A stretch of DNA of 64,000 nucleotides, from positions 30,917 to 94,916 of the forward strand of contig CAUJIO010000056.1 in NCBI GenBank assembly GCA_963205315.1, written 5' to 3'. Origin of the DNA: Pseudomonadota bacterium. GTDB lineage: Bacteria; Pseudomonadota; Alphaproteobacteria; Rhizobiales; Aestuariivirgaceae. Position 1 is the first letter of the stretch. Every line of letters starts with the position of its first letter. The position numbers and the translations under genes were made by a program. Shown here in pieces: positions 26,166 to 34,387 of the stretch. The notes below the pieces were generated by a model. The model was not told where the DNA came from. It ran no database searches and saw nothing but the letters and a program-made list of their open reading frames with translations.

Positions 26166-27062
26166 ATGAAGTGCTCATTTCAATTGGGTCCCAGCCTGCG
26201 GTTGCATATCTCCATGACGATCTTGATTCTGCTCTTTCCCGTATTTTTCGTACGCAGTGGGAATGCTGAGAGTATCCATGAACTTGCGCAGCATACCCAC
26301 ATTCACGGAATTTCATACAATCGGGATGCTGGCGAAGCAGAACTGCTGCTCGCTACTCATCACGGAATGTTTGCTGTGTTGCGAGATGGCACGGCGAAAC
26401 AGATTTCTTCCACACACGATTTCATGGGATTCTCAGCTGATCCAGGCGACCCGCTGAGGTATTTTGGAAGTGGCCATCCTGCAGGTGGCGGTAACTCGGG
26501 TTTCCTTGAGTCGCGCGACAATGGCTCAACTTGGTCGAGAGTGTCGGACGGAATCAATGGACCGGTCGATTTTCACAGTCTTGCCGTGAGCGCGGCCAAT
26601 CCGACGGTAATCTATGGTGTCTTCGACGGCATCCAGAAAAGCTCCGATGGAGGCACCACGTGGCGGATCTCTGGCACTGTTCCAGATGATTTGGTTCAAT
26701 TGGCTGCCTCTTCAAAGAGCACTGAACAAATTTTTGCCGCCACCAAGAGCGGCTTGAAAATCAGCAACAATTCGGGTCAGTCCTGGAGGACTGCTTCATT
26801 TGATGGCGAAATTGTCACTGCCGTCCAGGTTGAACGGGATGCAACCATCTATGCATTTGTACTCGGTCATGGGTTCCTGAAAAGCAATGAGTCAAATCTC
26901 AGCGACTGGATTCCGCTGTCCAACTCCTTCGGAAAGGCGATTCCGCTTCATATGGCGACAAAGCCCGGTACTCCGAGCCAGATGGTCGTTTCCACGCAGA
27001 CCAGCGAAGTCTTCGAGTCACAAGATGGTGGAAAGACTTGGCGACCGTTCGGCCAGCCTTGA
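26166..27062 (+). CDS. Exported BNR-repeat protein (F510_1955 type)
   Basis: The 298-residue product has a signal/anchor (about residues 15-36) and several Asp-box (BNR, sialidase-type) repeats such as SRDNGSTWSRV, SSDGGTTWRI, SNNSGQSWRTA and SQDGGKTWRPF, forming a beta-propeller. It matches the F510_1955 glycosylhydrolase-like family seen in copper loci, for which no enzyme activity is established. HIHGISYN near the start adds His residues. It overlaps no gene, but the cytochrome c start is 3 bp downstream. Confidence 0.82.
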   Translation: MKCSFQLGPSLRLHISMTILILLFPVFFVRSGNAESIHELAQHTHIHGISYNRDAGEAELLLATHHGMFAVLRDGTAKQISSTHDFMGFSADPGDPLRYFGSGHPAGGGNSGFLESRDNGSTWSRVSDGINGPVDFHSLAVSAANPTVIYGVFDGIQKSSDGGTTWRISGTVPDDLVQLAASSKSTEQIFAATKSGLKISNNSGQSWRTASFDGEIVTAVQVERDATIYAFVLGHGFLKSNESNLSDWIPLSNSFGKAIPLHMATKPGTPSQMVVSTQTSEVFESQDGGKTWRPFGQP

Positions 27063-27064
27063 TC

Positions 27065-27574
27065 ATGAAGTTTCTAGACAACAGGTCCATCTTCATCGTG
27101 CCTGCGATGCTGGTCTTTGCGATGGCTGGGACAGGGTTGTCACTTTTGGACTTCGATGACCCTGCAAGAGTCGCTACCAAGCGTTCCTCAACCGATCAGG
27201 CGTCGATCGATCAAGGACGGATTTGGTACGAGTCCTATTGTGCCGGTTGTCATGGAAAAAACCTTGAGGGTCAACCCAATTGGAAAAGTCCTTTGCCCAG
27301 TGGCCGACTCCCGGCGCCTCCCCATGATGCCAGCGGGCACACTTGGCACCATCCGGATGATATCTTGGCTAGTATCATATTGAGAGGGCTTAAACCTTTC
27401 GCCGGTGAAGAGTATGAAAGCGACATGCCTGCGTTCGAAGGAGTGTTGAGTGTGGAACAGGTCAACGACATCCTGGCGTACATCAAGGACAGATGGCCGG
27501 AGCGCGAACGCAGCTACCAGGATCAGATGACGGATCACGCATCAAACTCTGCCCCAGCGTCGCCCGCTAACTAG
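27065..27574 (+). CDS. Membrane-anchored c-type cytochrome
   Basis: The 169-residue protein begins with an uncleaved or signal helix (IFIVPAMLVFAMAGTGLSLL) and contains one haem c motif YCAGCHGKNLEG and the axial Met in SDMPAFEGVLS: a class I cytochrome c domain of the cytochrome-c/CBP3 type. The start at 27065 is 3 bp after the BNR gene stop; a longer frame overlaps that gene. It would carry electrons in the periplasm, perhaps between the copper oxidases here and the terminal oxidase at 28375. Confidence 0.88.
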   Translation: MKFLDNRSIFIVPAMLVFAMAGTGLSLLDFDDPARVATKRSSTDQASIDQGRIWYESYCAGCHGKNLEGQPNWKSPLPSGRLPAPPHDASGHTWHHPDDILASIILRGLKPFAGEEYESDMPAFEGVLSVEQVNDILAYIKDRWPERERSYQDQMTDHASNSAPASPAN

Positions 27575-27864
27575 GTGGTGGCGATCAGTGAATATCGAAG
27601 TAAAAATTTTCGTTGATCAGCCTGGAGTAGAGAAGTGGTACCCGAAGAGAAATGAACACCGATGGCTGAATGCGACTGCGACTTGCAACTTCACTGCGGC
27701 GGTCGCGCTCAGTCCCTCAATGGGTTGAAGGCTGGAAAAGAAGACAAGCGCCGTGAGAAACTTATCCATGAAAGCTCTTGGTATTGTAATCACTTAAGGA
27801 GGGCATGCTGAACATTACCCATTGGGACCTTTGGGCTCCAATAGACATTTGCAATTGTTTCGAT
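27575..27864. other. Gene-poor stretch upstream of the oxidase cluster
   Basis: I find no supported gene here. A 50-residue frame on the minus strand (27769 to 27617) has no ribosome site. A strong AAGGAGG at about 27796 sits only 2 bases before an ATG that opens a 23-codon frame, too close for usual initiation. The region ends in the palindromes described next. Confidence 0.5.
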
Positions 27865-27886
27865 GGTCAAGCTTGACCTAGGTCAA
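27865..27886. promoter_or_regulatory. Two overlapping perfect palindromes, FNR/FixK-like box
   Basis: GGTCAAGCTTGACC (27865-27878) and TTGACCTAGGTCAA (27873-27886) are both perfect 14-bp palindromes sharing the central TTGACC half-site. The second fits the FixK/FNR pattern TTG(A/C)-N6-(T/G)CAA. Its centre is about 32 bp from a TATTTA -10-like element at 27910, the spacing of class II FNR activation. It would control the gene at 27921 and the oxidase cluster. Confidence 0.5.
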
Positions 27887-27920
27887 TGCAGTTGAGGATG
27901 GCTTTGAAGTATTTAGAATT

Positions 27921-28295
27921 ATGAGACTGGTTGGCATCGCTCTGATACTCCGCCTATCCCGCTGGCTTCTGCCGGTGATAGTGGGCGTTGCCTTCGCTCT
28001 TTCGACTGCACATCCAAGCGGATCATTGGCCACCGCAGAGGCTGTGACGCACGGATACAGCCAAGCCATAGCTGCAGACGGCCACGCCATGCCAGCCCAT
28101 AAATGCCCGGAAGACTTAAAAGGTCACCCGTGTTGTCAGACTGGGGCTGGGTGCATGGCGTTCACACTCATAGAAAACTGCCCACCGACTGATGTTCCTG
28201 CCACTCAGATTGTGCATGGAGCATTGATTTCGGTCCTTGCGACACGGTTGATCGCTCCACCACTGCCGCCTCCCATTTCCCTCGTCTTCGCCTGA
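27921..28295 (+). CDS. Small exported Cys/His-containing protein (third of four)
   Basis: The 124-residue product has an N-terminal signal (LILRLSRWLLPVIVGVAFALS), a Cys/His block HKCPEDLKGHPCCQTGAGC with a further Cys at LIENC, and a Pro-rich end LIAPPLPPPISLVFA. The plan matches the genes at 15840, 20146 and 58826. It leads the oxidase subunit genes, 79 bp upstream, as if it were a copper-delivery or assembly factor for the CuA or CuB site. That is inference. The palindromic box lies 35 bp upstream. If the -10 at 27910 is right, the mRNA leader is almost absent. Confidence 0.58.
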   Translation: MRLVGIALILRLSRWLLPVIVGVAFALSTAHPSGSLATAEAVTHGYSQAIAADGHAMPAHKCPEDLKGHPCCQTGAGCMAFTLIENCPPTDVPATQIVHGALISVLATRLIAPPLPPPISLVFA

Positions 28296-28374
28296 GTGTG
28301 CCGGTCTGTCGGACCGGATGAGCGGTGGCAAACTGCCGCCCAACGTGTGCGATTGATGACAGGATTGAACACCA

Positions 28375-29115
28375 ATGACTGGAAAACCAGCGGGTCCGCG
28401 CCAAGATGGCCGGGCTAGCCTAAGCACGCGCCGCGGTTTTATCGCGGCTGCCAGCCTCGGCGCCGTGAGCCTCTATGGATTATGGGCGGGACTTGGCGCG
28501 GCACCCTTACGCTTTTGGGATCTCGGCGGCGCAGATATGAGTGACATGGAAATGTCAAGCGGGGGGCACGGGTCTACAGGCGGCCTGTCACCCGAGGAGT
28601 TCCGCCGCATGGCTGAAGAATTCAATGATAAACATCGGCAGACAGATGGAAGTGTTTCTGTCACGCCCGCCGAGAATGGGCAGTCCGTGACGGGAATGGA
28701 AATGCCTACCGAGCCTGATAACGCGGCCTTACCAATGCCCGACATGGACATGTCGGAAACGGACGGTCACGCGGGCCATCAGATGCCAAGCGTGACGGAG
28801 ACGGAACAGGCTGCCTCGCATGACAGCGAAGTGCTGCCATTGGAAGTCTATGTGCTGGCGCAACAATGGTCGTTCGACCCGTCCCTGCTTCGGCTGAAGG
28901 CCTACCAGCCCTATCGTTTCCGAATGATGGCGGTGGATGCCGCCCATGGCGCGTCAATTCAGCTCGGCAGTGCCAGCCATATCATTCGGCTTCCCAAAGG
29001 GGCGCTGGTCGAACGTGAACTCTCTTTCACTCAACCCGGAGAATATCTCCTGTATTGCACCATTTATTGCGGCGAAGGCCACCAATTTATGAGCGCCAAA
29101 ATCATCGTCGCGTGA
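28375..29115 (+). CDS. Cytochrome oxidase subunit II-like protein with CuA site
   Basis: The 246-residue protein has a twin-arginine-like N-terminal helix (STRRGFIAAASLGAVSLYGLWAGLG), a long Met/His-rich linker (MSDMEMSSGGHG, PMPDMDMSETDGHAGHQM) and a C-terminal cupredoxin domain. The CuA ligands are all present: His about 191 (AAHGAS) and CTIYCGEGHQFM, giving Cys 228, Cys 232, His 236 and Met 239. Standard subunit II has one or two helices and no Met-rich linker, so this insert is unusual and may trap copper. The stop is 7 bp before subunit I. It would accept electrons from a cytochrome c or cupredoxin. Confidence 0.88.
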   Translation: MTGKPAGPRQDGRASLSTRRGFIAAASLGAVSLYGLWAGLGAAPLRFWDLGGADMSDMEMSSGGHGSTGGLSPEEFRRMAEEFNDKHRQTDGSVSVTPAENGQSVTGMEMPTEPDNAALPMPDMDMSETDGHAGHQMPSVTETEQAASHDSEVLPLEVYVLAQQWSFDPSLLRLKAYQPYRFRMMAVDAAHGASIQLGSASHIIRLPKGALVERELSFTQPGEYLLYCTIYCGEGHQFMSAKIIVA

Positions 29116-29122
29116 GGACACC

Positions 29123-30790
29123 ATGACCATCCAATCGATTTCCAGGAAGTTGAATGACCTCCCATCCTCTGACCGACTGTTCCTGAAGACGTTCGCTGGA
29201 GTGGCGCTTGCCTCCCTGTTGGTCGGATTGTTGTTTGGCTTGGCAACAGCCCTCATTCGCACCGGTTATGCGGAAGCGGAATCATCTACCGGATACCGCA
29301 TGATGACGGCACATGGCGTCACCGTGTTCTTCTATTGGCTCTACTTCGCTCAAATGGCGTTCCTGCTGGCGCTCGCCGCTTCGCAGTTCGAGGGTAAGCC
29401 CCGTATCGCCTGGGCGCCCGCAGCCTGGACGGGGCTATTGGCAATGGTGTTGGGCTTCTTTGCCAGCCAGTCCGGCACCTACCTCGGAACACCTCTGCTC
29501 TATGACGGCTCCCCGGAACTCGTGGGTGAGAACATGTTGTCGGCCGGCATTTTCTATTCCGGCTATGTGCTCCTCGCCGCGGGTCTCTTCCTGCTGGCAG
29601 CCAGCGCAATTGCCACAACGCTCGCGGCCAAACCCAGCGGCGTGAAGGACGTCTGGTCGACTATCGGCTTTGCCGTGACTGCTTGGGCCGGGCTCGTGAT
29701 GGTCAGCAGCATTGCCACACTCAACACATTTCTTCCGGCCACCGCATGGGCTTTTGGACTGGCGGCGATGCCAGCCAACCATGAAACCGGTTGGCATCTA
29801 CTCTTCCACAATCTGCATTATCTGCCACTGATGGGAACAGTCATCATCTGGTATGCGGTAATCCAGGACATCACCGGCGTGGGCTCGATCTTCGGACAAC
29901 GTTTCTCGAAAATAATCTTTACGCTTTACCTTGTCTTCGTTCCGCCAACGTCGCTCTATCATATGTTCCTCGAGCCGGACCTGTCGCCGTTTCTGCGTGG
30001 ACTCGGATCCCTCCTGTCACTGTTCATCAGCGTGCCGACGATCGCGGTATTCCTGGTGATCGTCACCTCGCTCGAGGCCCATGCGCGCGCACGGGGTGCG
30101 CGAGGGCTCTTCGGCTGGCTACGCAGCCTCCCGTGGAACAATCCAGCGGTCTCTGCGATCGGCTGGGCAGTGGTCAACCTGGCGCTGGGTGGCATCTTTG
30201 CCTTCGTTCTCATCCAAGAGCGCTTGGCGCCGTTACTCAGCGATACGTTCTTCGTACCGGCCTACTTTCACTTCCTGACCATCGGTACCGTCACGCTTAC
30301 ACTATTGGCAGCTTTCGCCTGGGCCATGCCTTCAGTGTTCGGCCGCAAACTCCTGGCGCCGCGCCTGCTGACTGCTATACCCGCGGTGCTCACGTTCGGG
30401 TTGGCGCTGTTCGGGGGCGCCGGGATGGCGGCCGGATTGAGCGGCATGCCGCGCCGCGTGCTCGATCCGGCCTATGACGGGGCCGCACCTCAGGTGTGGA
30501 CGGCCATGTCGCCCTATATTGCCGCAGGCGCAATCATCATGGCGGTTTCGCTCACAGCGTATGTGGTGGTCCTGACGGCCACTGCGATGGGCGCACCGGC
30601 CCCAAAGTCAGCCATCGCACCCGCTACGCCTCGCTCGGAAGGCGACCTCATGGTATTCCGCCAGCCGGCCTGGACGGCATCACTTGCCGTCGCGATTCTG
30701 GTTGGTGGGATGTATGCCGCCACGCTTGTCGCATTCTCCATTCTGCGAGCCCTGCCACTCGTGGCCGGGGCTGCAACCGGTGCCCACTGA
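29123..30790 (+). CDS. B-family-like haem-copper oxidase subunit I with substituted active-site ligands
   Basis: The 555-residue protein has about 13-14 helices and aligns by eye with Thermus ba3 subunit I (shared RGLFGWLRSLPWNNPA, VPAYFHF for VPGHFH, HGVTVFFYWLYFAQ for HGVLNAIVFTQLFAQ). The low-spin haem pair is kept (His 64, His 383), as is the first CuB His with its cross-link Tyr (His 229, Tyr 233 in HNLHY). However, the next CuB pair HH reads Tyr 279-His 280, and the high-spin haem proximal His reads Tyr 381. Either the active centre uses Tyr ligands or it does not reduce O2 normally. A CuA subunit and a small subunit flank it. Confidence 0.85.
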   Translation: MTIQSISRKLNDLPSSDRLFLKTFAGVALASLLVGLLFGLATALIRTGYAEAESSTGYRMMTAHGVTVFFYWLYFAQMAFLLALAASQFEGKPRIAWAPAAWTGLLAMVLGFFASQSGTYLGTPLLYDGSPELVGENMLSAGIFYSGYVLLAAGLFLLAASAIATTLAAKPSGVKDVWSTIGFAVTAWAGLVMVSSIATLNTFLPATAWAFGLAAMPANHETGWHLLFHNLHYLPLMGTVIIWYAVIQDITGVGSIFGQRFSKIIFTLYLVFVPPTSLYHMFLEPDLSPFLRGLGSLLSLFISVPTIAVFLVIVTSLEAHARARGARGLFGWLRSLPWNNPAVSAIGWAVVNLALGGIFAFVLIQERLAPLLSDTFFVPAYFHFLTIGTVTLTLLAAFAWAMPSVFGRKLLAPRLLTAIPAVLTFGLALFGGAGMAAGLSGMPRRVLDPAYDGAAPQVWTAMSPYIAAGAIIMAVSLTAYVVVLTATAMGAPAPKSAIAPATPRSEGDLMVFRQPAWTASLAVAILVGGMYAATLVAFSILRALPLVAGAATGAH

Positions 30791-30802
30791 GGAGTAACCA
30801 AC

Positions 30803-31000
30803 ATGACCGAAGATTCCATTCTCGTTGCATTCGTCTGGCTGATCTGGACGGCACTGGCCGTCCTTTATGCCTTCGTGCCGATGTTCTCCATGCCTGGCAG
30901 CGCCATGGTGTGGGGCAGCGGAGCCGCCGTCTTTCTCGGACTGGCGATCATGACGGCAGCCCGCGAAATTCAACTGAAATCTACTACGCAACGCCACTGA
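30803..31000 (+). CDS. Small two-helix membrane protein of the oxidase cluster
   Basis: The 65-residue product has two transmembrane helices (VAFVWLIWTALAVLYAFVPMF and VWGSGAAVFLGLAIMTAA) and a short charged tail. It starts 12 bp after subunit I behind a GGAG site, so it is probably a small accessory subunit of the same complex, as is common for B-family oxidases. I cannot name it. Confidence 0.65.
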   Translation: MTEDSILVAFVWLIWTALAVLYAFVPMFSMPGSAMVWGSGAAVFLGLAIMTAAREIQLKSTTQRH

Positions 31001-31033
31001 GCTCATTTAGTGGATCACAAAAGGAGAATGAAA

Positions 31034-31678
31034 ATGCTGAAGACAAAATTGCTGGTCGCCGTCACTGCGGCCGCCCTGGTTTTTGGATCGCCAACTGGCT
31101 TCGCCCAGACGCAGCCCGATCCTCATCACCCGGAACAAACAGGGGCAGAAGTTACTGCTCCACCTAACCAACCGGCCGCAGGAATGTCCATGATGAACAT
31201 GATGGCTGGCATGATGAAGATGATGGGCGGCGGTCAAATGGGCATGGGTGGCATGGACATGGCCGGGATGGGCATGACGGAGCGTGTCGAGGGTCGCATC
31301 GCCTTCCTTCATGCTGAACTCCAGATCACCAATAGCCAGGCCAAGCTCTGGGACGCCTATGCCGGCGCACTCAGGGACAATGCCAGGCGCCTCAAGGACA
31401 GTGGTGGCGGCATGATGGCTGGCATGCAGGGTCCGGCGTTGCTTGGCCAGCTGGATGCGCAGGAGAAGATGCTTAGTGCCCGTCTCGAAGGTGTCAGGGC
31501 CATGAAGGCATCATTGGCGCCGCTTTACGAAGCATTGACTGAAGACCAGCGCAAGACGGCCGATGAATTGCTGGCGCCTCACATGGGACTCATGGGCAAA
31601 GGCATGATGCAAGGTGGCATGATGCAGGGCGGTACGACGCAGGGCGGCTCCATGCCCGTGCAGAACAGTCTGCAGTGA
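31034..31678 (+). CDS. Met-rich periplasmic Spy/CpxP-like (LTxxQ) protein
   Basis: I chose ATG 31034, 8 bp after AGGAG; the ATG at 31028 is too close. The 214-residue product has a signal ending FAQTQ and a strongly Met/Gly-rich segment (MSMMNMMAGMMKMMGGGQMGM) followed by helices with LTEDQRKTADELL, a Spy-type LTxxQ motif. Spy-family proteins are periplasmic chaperones; Met-rich versions bind Cu(I). Another Met/Gln repeat ends the protein (GMMQGGMMQGGTTQGG). It follows the oxidase genes and precedes the YHS gene. Confidence 0.82.
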   Translation: MLKTKLLVAVTAAALVFGSPTGFAQTQPDPHHPEQTGAEVTAPPNQPAAGMSMMNMMAGMMKMMGGGQMGMGGMDMAGMGMTERVEGRIAFLHAELQITNSQAKLWDAYAGALRDNARRLKDSGGGMMAGMQGPALLGQLDAQEKMLSARLEGVRAMKASLAPLYEALTEDQRKTADELLAPHMGLMGKGMMQGGMMQGGTTQGGSMPVQNSLQ

Positions 31679-31693
31679 CTTATCAATGTGCAC

Positions 31694-31716
31694 GGCCGGC
31701 CCCCATAGGGCCGGCC
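31694..31716. terminator. GC-rich hairpin between Spy-like and YHS genes
   Basis: GGCCGGCCC (31694-31702), a 5-base loop and GGGCCGGCC (31708-31716) form a perfect, very stable 9-bp stem 16 bp after the Spy-like stop and 20 bp before the YHS start. Without a T-run it may act as partial terminator or mRNA stabiliser inside one operon. Confidence 0.5.
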
Positions 31717-31736
31717 AATGCCGAAGGAGTTTTTCC

Positions 31737-32078
31737 ATGGGTAGTCTCGTTTATTTTCTCATATTCGCCGGTCTGTTTGCCTTGATGATGCGATTTGGCT
31801 GCGGATCACATGTCCTTGGTCACGGCCATGGCCACCGGCACGGTTCCGCGCCAGGGATCCCGGACGGCCTGGCCGGCGGCGACACCGCCAAGGACCCTGT
31901 GTGCGGCATGACGGTTGACACTGCGAATGCCCTATCCAGCGTCCAGGCCGGGCAGACTTACTACTTCTGTTCAGCGACTTGCCGCGACCGCTTTGTGGCA
32001 TCACCTGAAAAGTTCATCGGCAATGGCGAGAAGCCTGCAGCAACTATGGGGACCTCACATGCCTCTCACCAGCACTGA
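31737..32078 (+). CDS. YHS-domain membrane protein
   Basis: Start ATG 31737 follows AAGGAG. The 113-residue protein has one N-terminal helix (LVYFLIFAGLFALMM), a His-rich turn (HGHGHRHG) and a YHS domain: DPVCGMTVDTANALSSVQAGQTYYFCSATCRDRFVASPEKF, with the CGM and FCSxxC cysteines. YHS domains are small metal-binding modules often linked to copper and mercury handling. The next gene overlaps its 3' end by 20 bp, so translation is linked. Confidence 0.82.
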   Translation: MGSLVYFLIFAGLFALMMRFGCGSHVLGHGHGHRHGSAPGIPDGLAGGDTAKDPVCGMTVDTANALSSVQAGQTYYFCSATCRDRFVASPEKFIGNGEKPAATMGTSHASHQH

Positions 32079-32376
32079 AAGCCGCTTGGGCCATCCGGGT
32101 TTGAATGAGCCGCACCGGCTTCTGATTCCGATCATCCCACTGGGCATGAGTCTGGGTCTGTTCCTGGTGATTGCCTATGTCGCCTGCATCTTCTTCTATT
32201 TTCTGTTTCCGAACTTGATCCTTAATCACGCCGTGCTCGCGCTCTTTCTCCCGGGCTTCAAACTCCTCGACTGGCCGAGCTTTCTGCTCGGATTGATCGA
32301 GAGCTTTGGTTACGGCTGGGTCGTGGCACTGGTGTTTGGGCCACTATTCAATTTCTTCTCGGCGCGACAGAGCTGA
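32059..32376 (+). CDS. DUF5676 membrane protein
   Basis: The 105-residue product has two or three helices with the family features FLPGFKLLDWPSFLLGLIESFGYGW and LVFGPLFNFFSARQ at the end. DUF5676 proteins are small inner-membrane proteins of unknown function common in copper/YHS clusters. The start at 32059 lies inside the YHS gene (20-bp overlap) with a GGGGA site upstream, indicating coupled translation. Confidence 0.78.
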   Translation: MPLTSTESRLGHPGLNEPHRLLIPIIPLGMSLGLFLVIAYVACIFFYFLFPNLILNHAVLALFLPGFKLLDWPSFLLGLIESFGYGWVVALVFGPLFNFFSARQS

Positions 32377-32460
32377 GGGAAGGACTGTTGGACTAGGTCA
32401 GTGGTGCTTGTGCGCACTGAATAAATCTGTGTTGCTCCAAATCCTCGTGGGGAATGAAAA

Positions 32461-34341
32461 ATGAACGAACAGAACAAGCCGAAACCGCGCCAGAACTTCG
32501 CCTATGATATCCTGTATTTTGTGGCGACGATGTTTGCCGTTCTGCTGATACGGGACTTTCTGGTGGGGCCAAGCCATGTGCGTGAGATACCCTATAGCGA
32601 ATTCCGGCAACGCCTAGACAAAGGGGAACTGAAGGATCTGGTTGTCGGTCCAACTCGAGTTACCGGTTCCTTGCCCACGGAAAACAAGGATCAGTCACAA
32701 CATTTCACGACTATCCGCGTCGACCCTCAACTCGCCGACGATCTGATTAAGCGCGGGATTTCCTTCTCAGGTCAACCCGAGCCAGGCCTATTTGAGAACT
32801 TCATTTCTTGGCTGCTGCCGATGGCGGGTTTCATAGTCTTGTGGATGTTCCTCTTGAGGCCGATGGCAATGGGCCACGGTGGAATGATGGGCATGGGGAA
32901 GTCCAAGGCGAAAATCTATGCTGAAACCGACGTCGGTGTAAAATTTGCCGATGTCGCCGGTGTTGATGAAGCAAAGAGTGAATTGGCCGAAGTTGTAGGA
33001 TTTCTGAGGGACCCAAAGAGCTTCGGACGCTTAGGAGCGCGTGTCCCGAAAGGCGTCCTGCTGGTTGGCCCACCCGGAACCGGAAAGACACTTCTGGCTC
33101 GGGCCGTGGCGGGTGAAGCAGGTGTGCCGTTCTTCTCGATCACCGGCTCGGAGTTCGTCGAAATGTATGTGGGTGTCGGTGCGGCCCGCGTGCGCGACCT
33201 CTTCGAACAGGCGCGGGCCCAGGCCCCGGCGATCCTTTTCATTGACGAGTTGGACGCACTAGGCCGTGCGCGCGGTGTTGGCGTGCCCGGGGGCGGTCAT
33301 GAGGAAAAGGAACAGACACTCAATCAGCTTCTGGCCGAGATGGATGGATTCGATGCACGTTCAGGAGTAGTTGTACTATCTGCAACCAATCGCCCTGAAA
33401 TACTCGACCCGGCCCTTTTGAGAGCGGGGCGGTTTGACCGGCAGGTGCTTGTCGACCGTCCCGATCGCAAGGGGCGTGCTGCGATCGTTCGGGTGCACTT
33501 ACAGAAGATAACAGTTGATCCCGACCTCGACGTGGACGCGATCGCGGCGCTGACGCCGGGGTTTACAGGTGCCGACATTGCCAATCTGGTCAATGAGGCC
33601 GCATTGGCGGCGACCCGGCGTAGCGCCAACACAACGGAGCTTGCCGATTTCAACCAGGCGGTCGAGCGCATCGTTATAGGTGTCGAAAAGAAGAGTCGAA
33701 TTCTCGGGCCCAAGGAGCGTGAGATCGTGGCCCATCACGAGATGGGTCATGCCCTGGTGGCCATGACGCTGCCGGGGACCGACCCCGTACAGAAGATTTC
33801 CATCATATCGCGCGGACTTGGTGCCCTGGGCTATACGTTGCAGCGTCCGATCGCTGATCGATATCTCATGAGCCAGACGGATCTTACCAATCAGATGGCG
33901 GTACTGCTGGGCGGTCGGGCGGCCGAGAGTCTTGTATTCAGCGAAGTCTCTACCGGTGCGGCCGATGATCTGGTGCGTGCTACCGACATCGCGCGCAACA
34001 TGGTCACCCGCTTCGGCATGGTGCCGGAACTCGGTCAGGTCGCCTACGAAACCGAGGCTGCAACTTTTCTCTCAGGTCAGGTGCCATCGTGGAAGCCGAG
34101 AACCTATGGCGACGGCACCGCCGAAGTCATTGATCATGCCGTGCAGAAATTAACAGAAGAAGCATTCGTCAGAGCGAGGGATATCCTCTCTGCTCACAAG
34201 CAGACACTGATTAAGCGCTCGATGGAGCTGCTTGAAAAGGAAACTATGGATCAGGACGAGTTGGCAAGCATTGCTGCGGAAATTTTGCAAACAAGCAGCG
34301 AACCTGCCGAGACAACGAAGAATCAGGGCATGGCAGCCTGA
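32461..34341 (+). CDS. FtsH-type ATP-dependent zinc metalloprotease (extra copy)
   Basis: The 626-residue protein has two N-terminal helices (residues 15-35 and about 105-128), an AAA+ domain with GPPGTGKT (about 203-210), Walker [15 protein letters not shown] arginine fingers ([19 protein letters not shown]), and a protease domain with HEMGH (His 426, His 430) and the third zinc ligand in [17 protein letters not shown]. FtsH degrades membrane and short-lived proteins. A cluster-borne FtsH beside nuclease, phosphorylase and arginine-fermentation genes suggests a stress-specific copy. The inter-helix region is short, as in canonical FtsH. It is 46 bp before the nuclease gene. Confidence 0.93.
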   Translation: MNEQNKPKPRQNFAYDILYFVATMFAVLLIRDFLVGPSHVREIPYSEFRQRLDKGELKDLVVGPTRVTGSLPTENKDQSQHFTTIRVDPQLADDLIKRGISFSGQPEPGLFENFISWLLPMAGFIVLWMFLLRPMAMGHGGMMGMGKSKAKIYAETDVGVKFADVAGVDEAKSELAEVVGFLRDPKSFGRLGARVPKGVLLVGPPGTGKTLLARAVAGEAGVPFFSITGSEFVEMYVGVGAARVRDLFEQARAQAPAILFIDELDALGRARGVGVPGGGHEEKEQTLNQLLAEMDGFDARSGVVVLSATNRPEILDPALLRAGRFDRQVLVDRPDRKGRAAIVRVHLQKITVDPDLDVDAIAALTPGFTGADIANLVNEAALAATRRSANTTELADFNQAVERIVIGVEKKSRILGPKEREIVAHHEMGHALVAMTLPGTDPVQKISIISRGLGALGYTLQRPIADRYLMSQTDLTNQMAVLLGGRAAESLVFSEVSTGAADDLVRATDIARNMVTRFGMVPELGQVAYETEAATFLSGQVPSWKPRTYGDGTAEVIDHAVQKLTEEAFVRARDILSAHKQTLIKRSMELLEKETMDQDELASIAAEILQTSSEPAETTKNQGMAA

Positions 34342-34387
34342 CAAGCACAACTTGCCTTTAGAAATCATCCTTTAGGAGACACTTTCG

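Noticed and set aside
27617..27769. 50-codon minus-strand frame before the oxidase cluster
   Set aside because: No ribosome site and no homology I can recognise; length is within chance.
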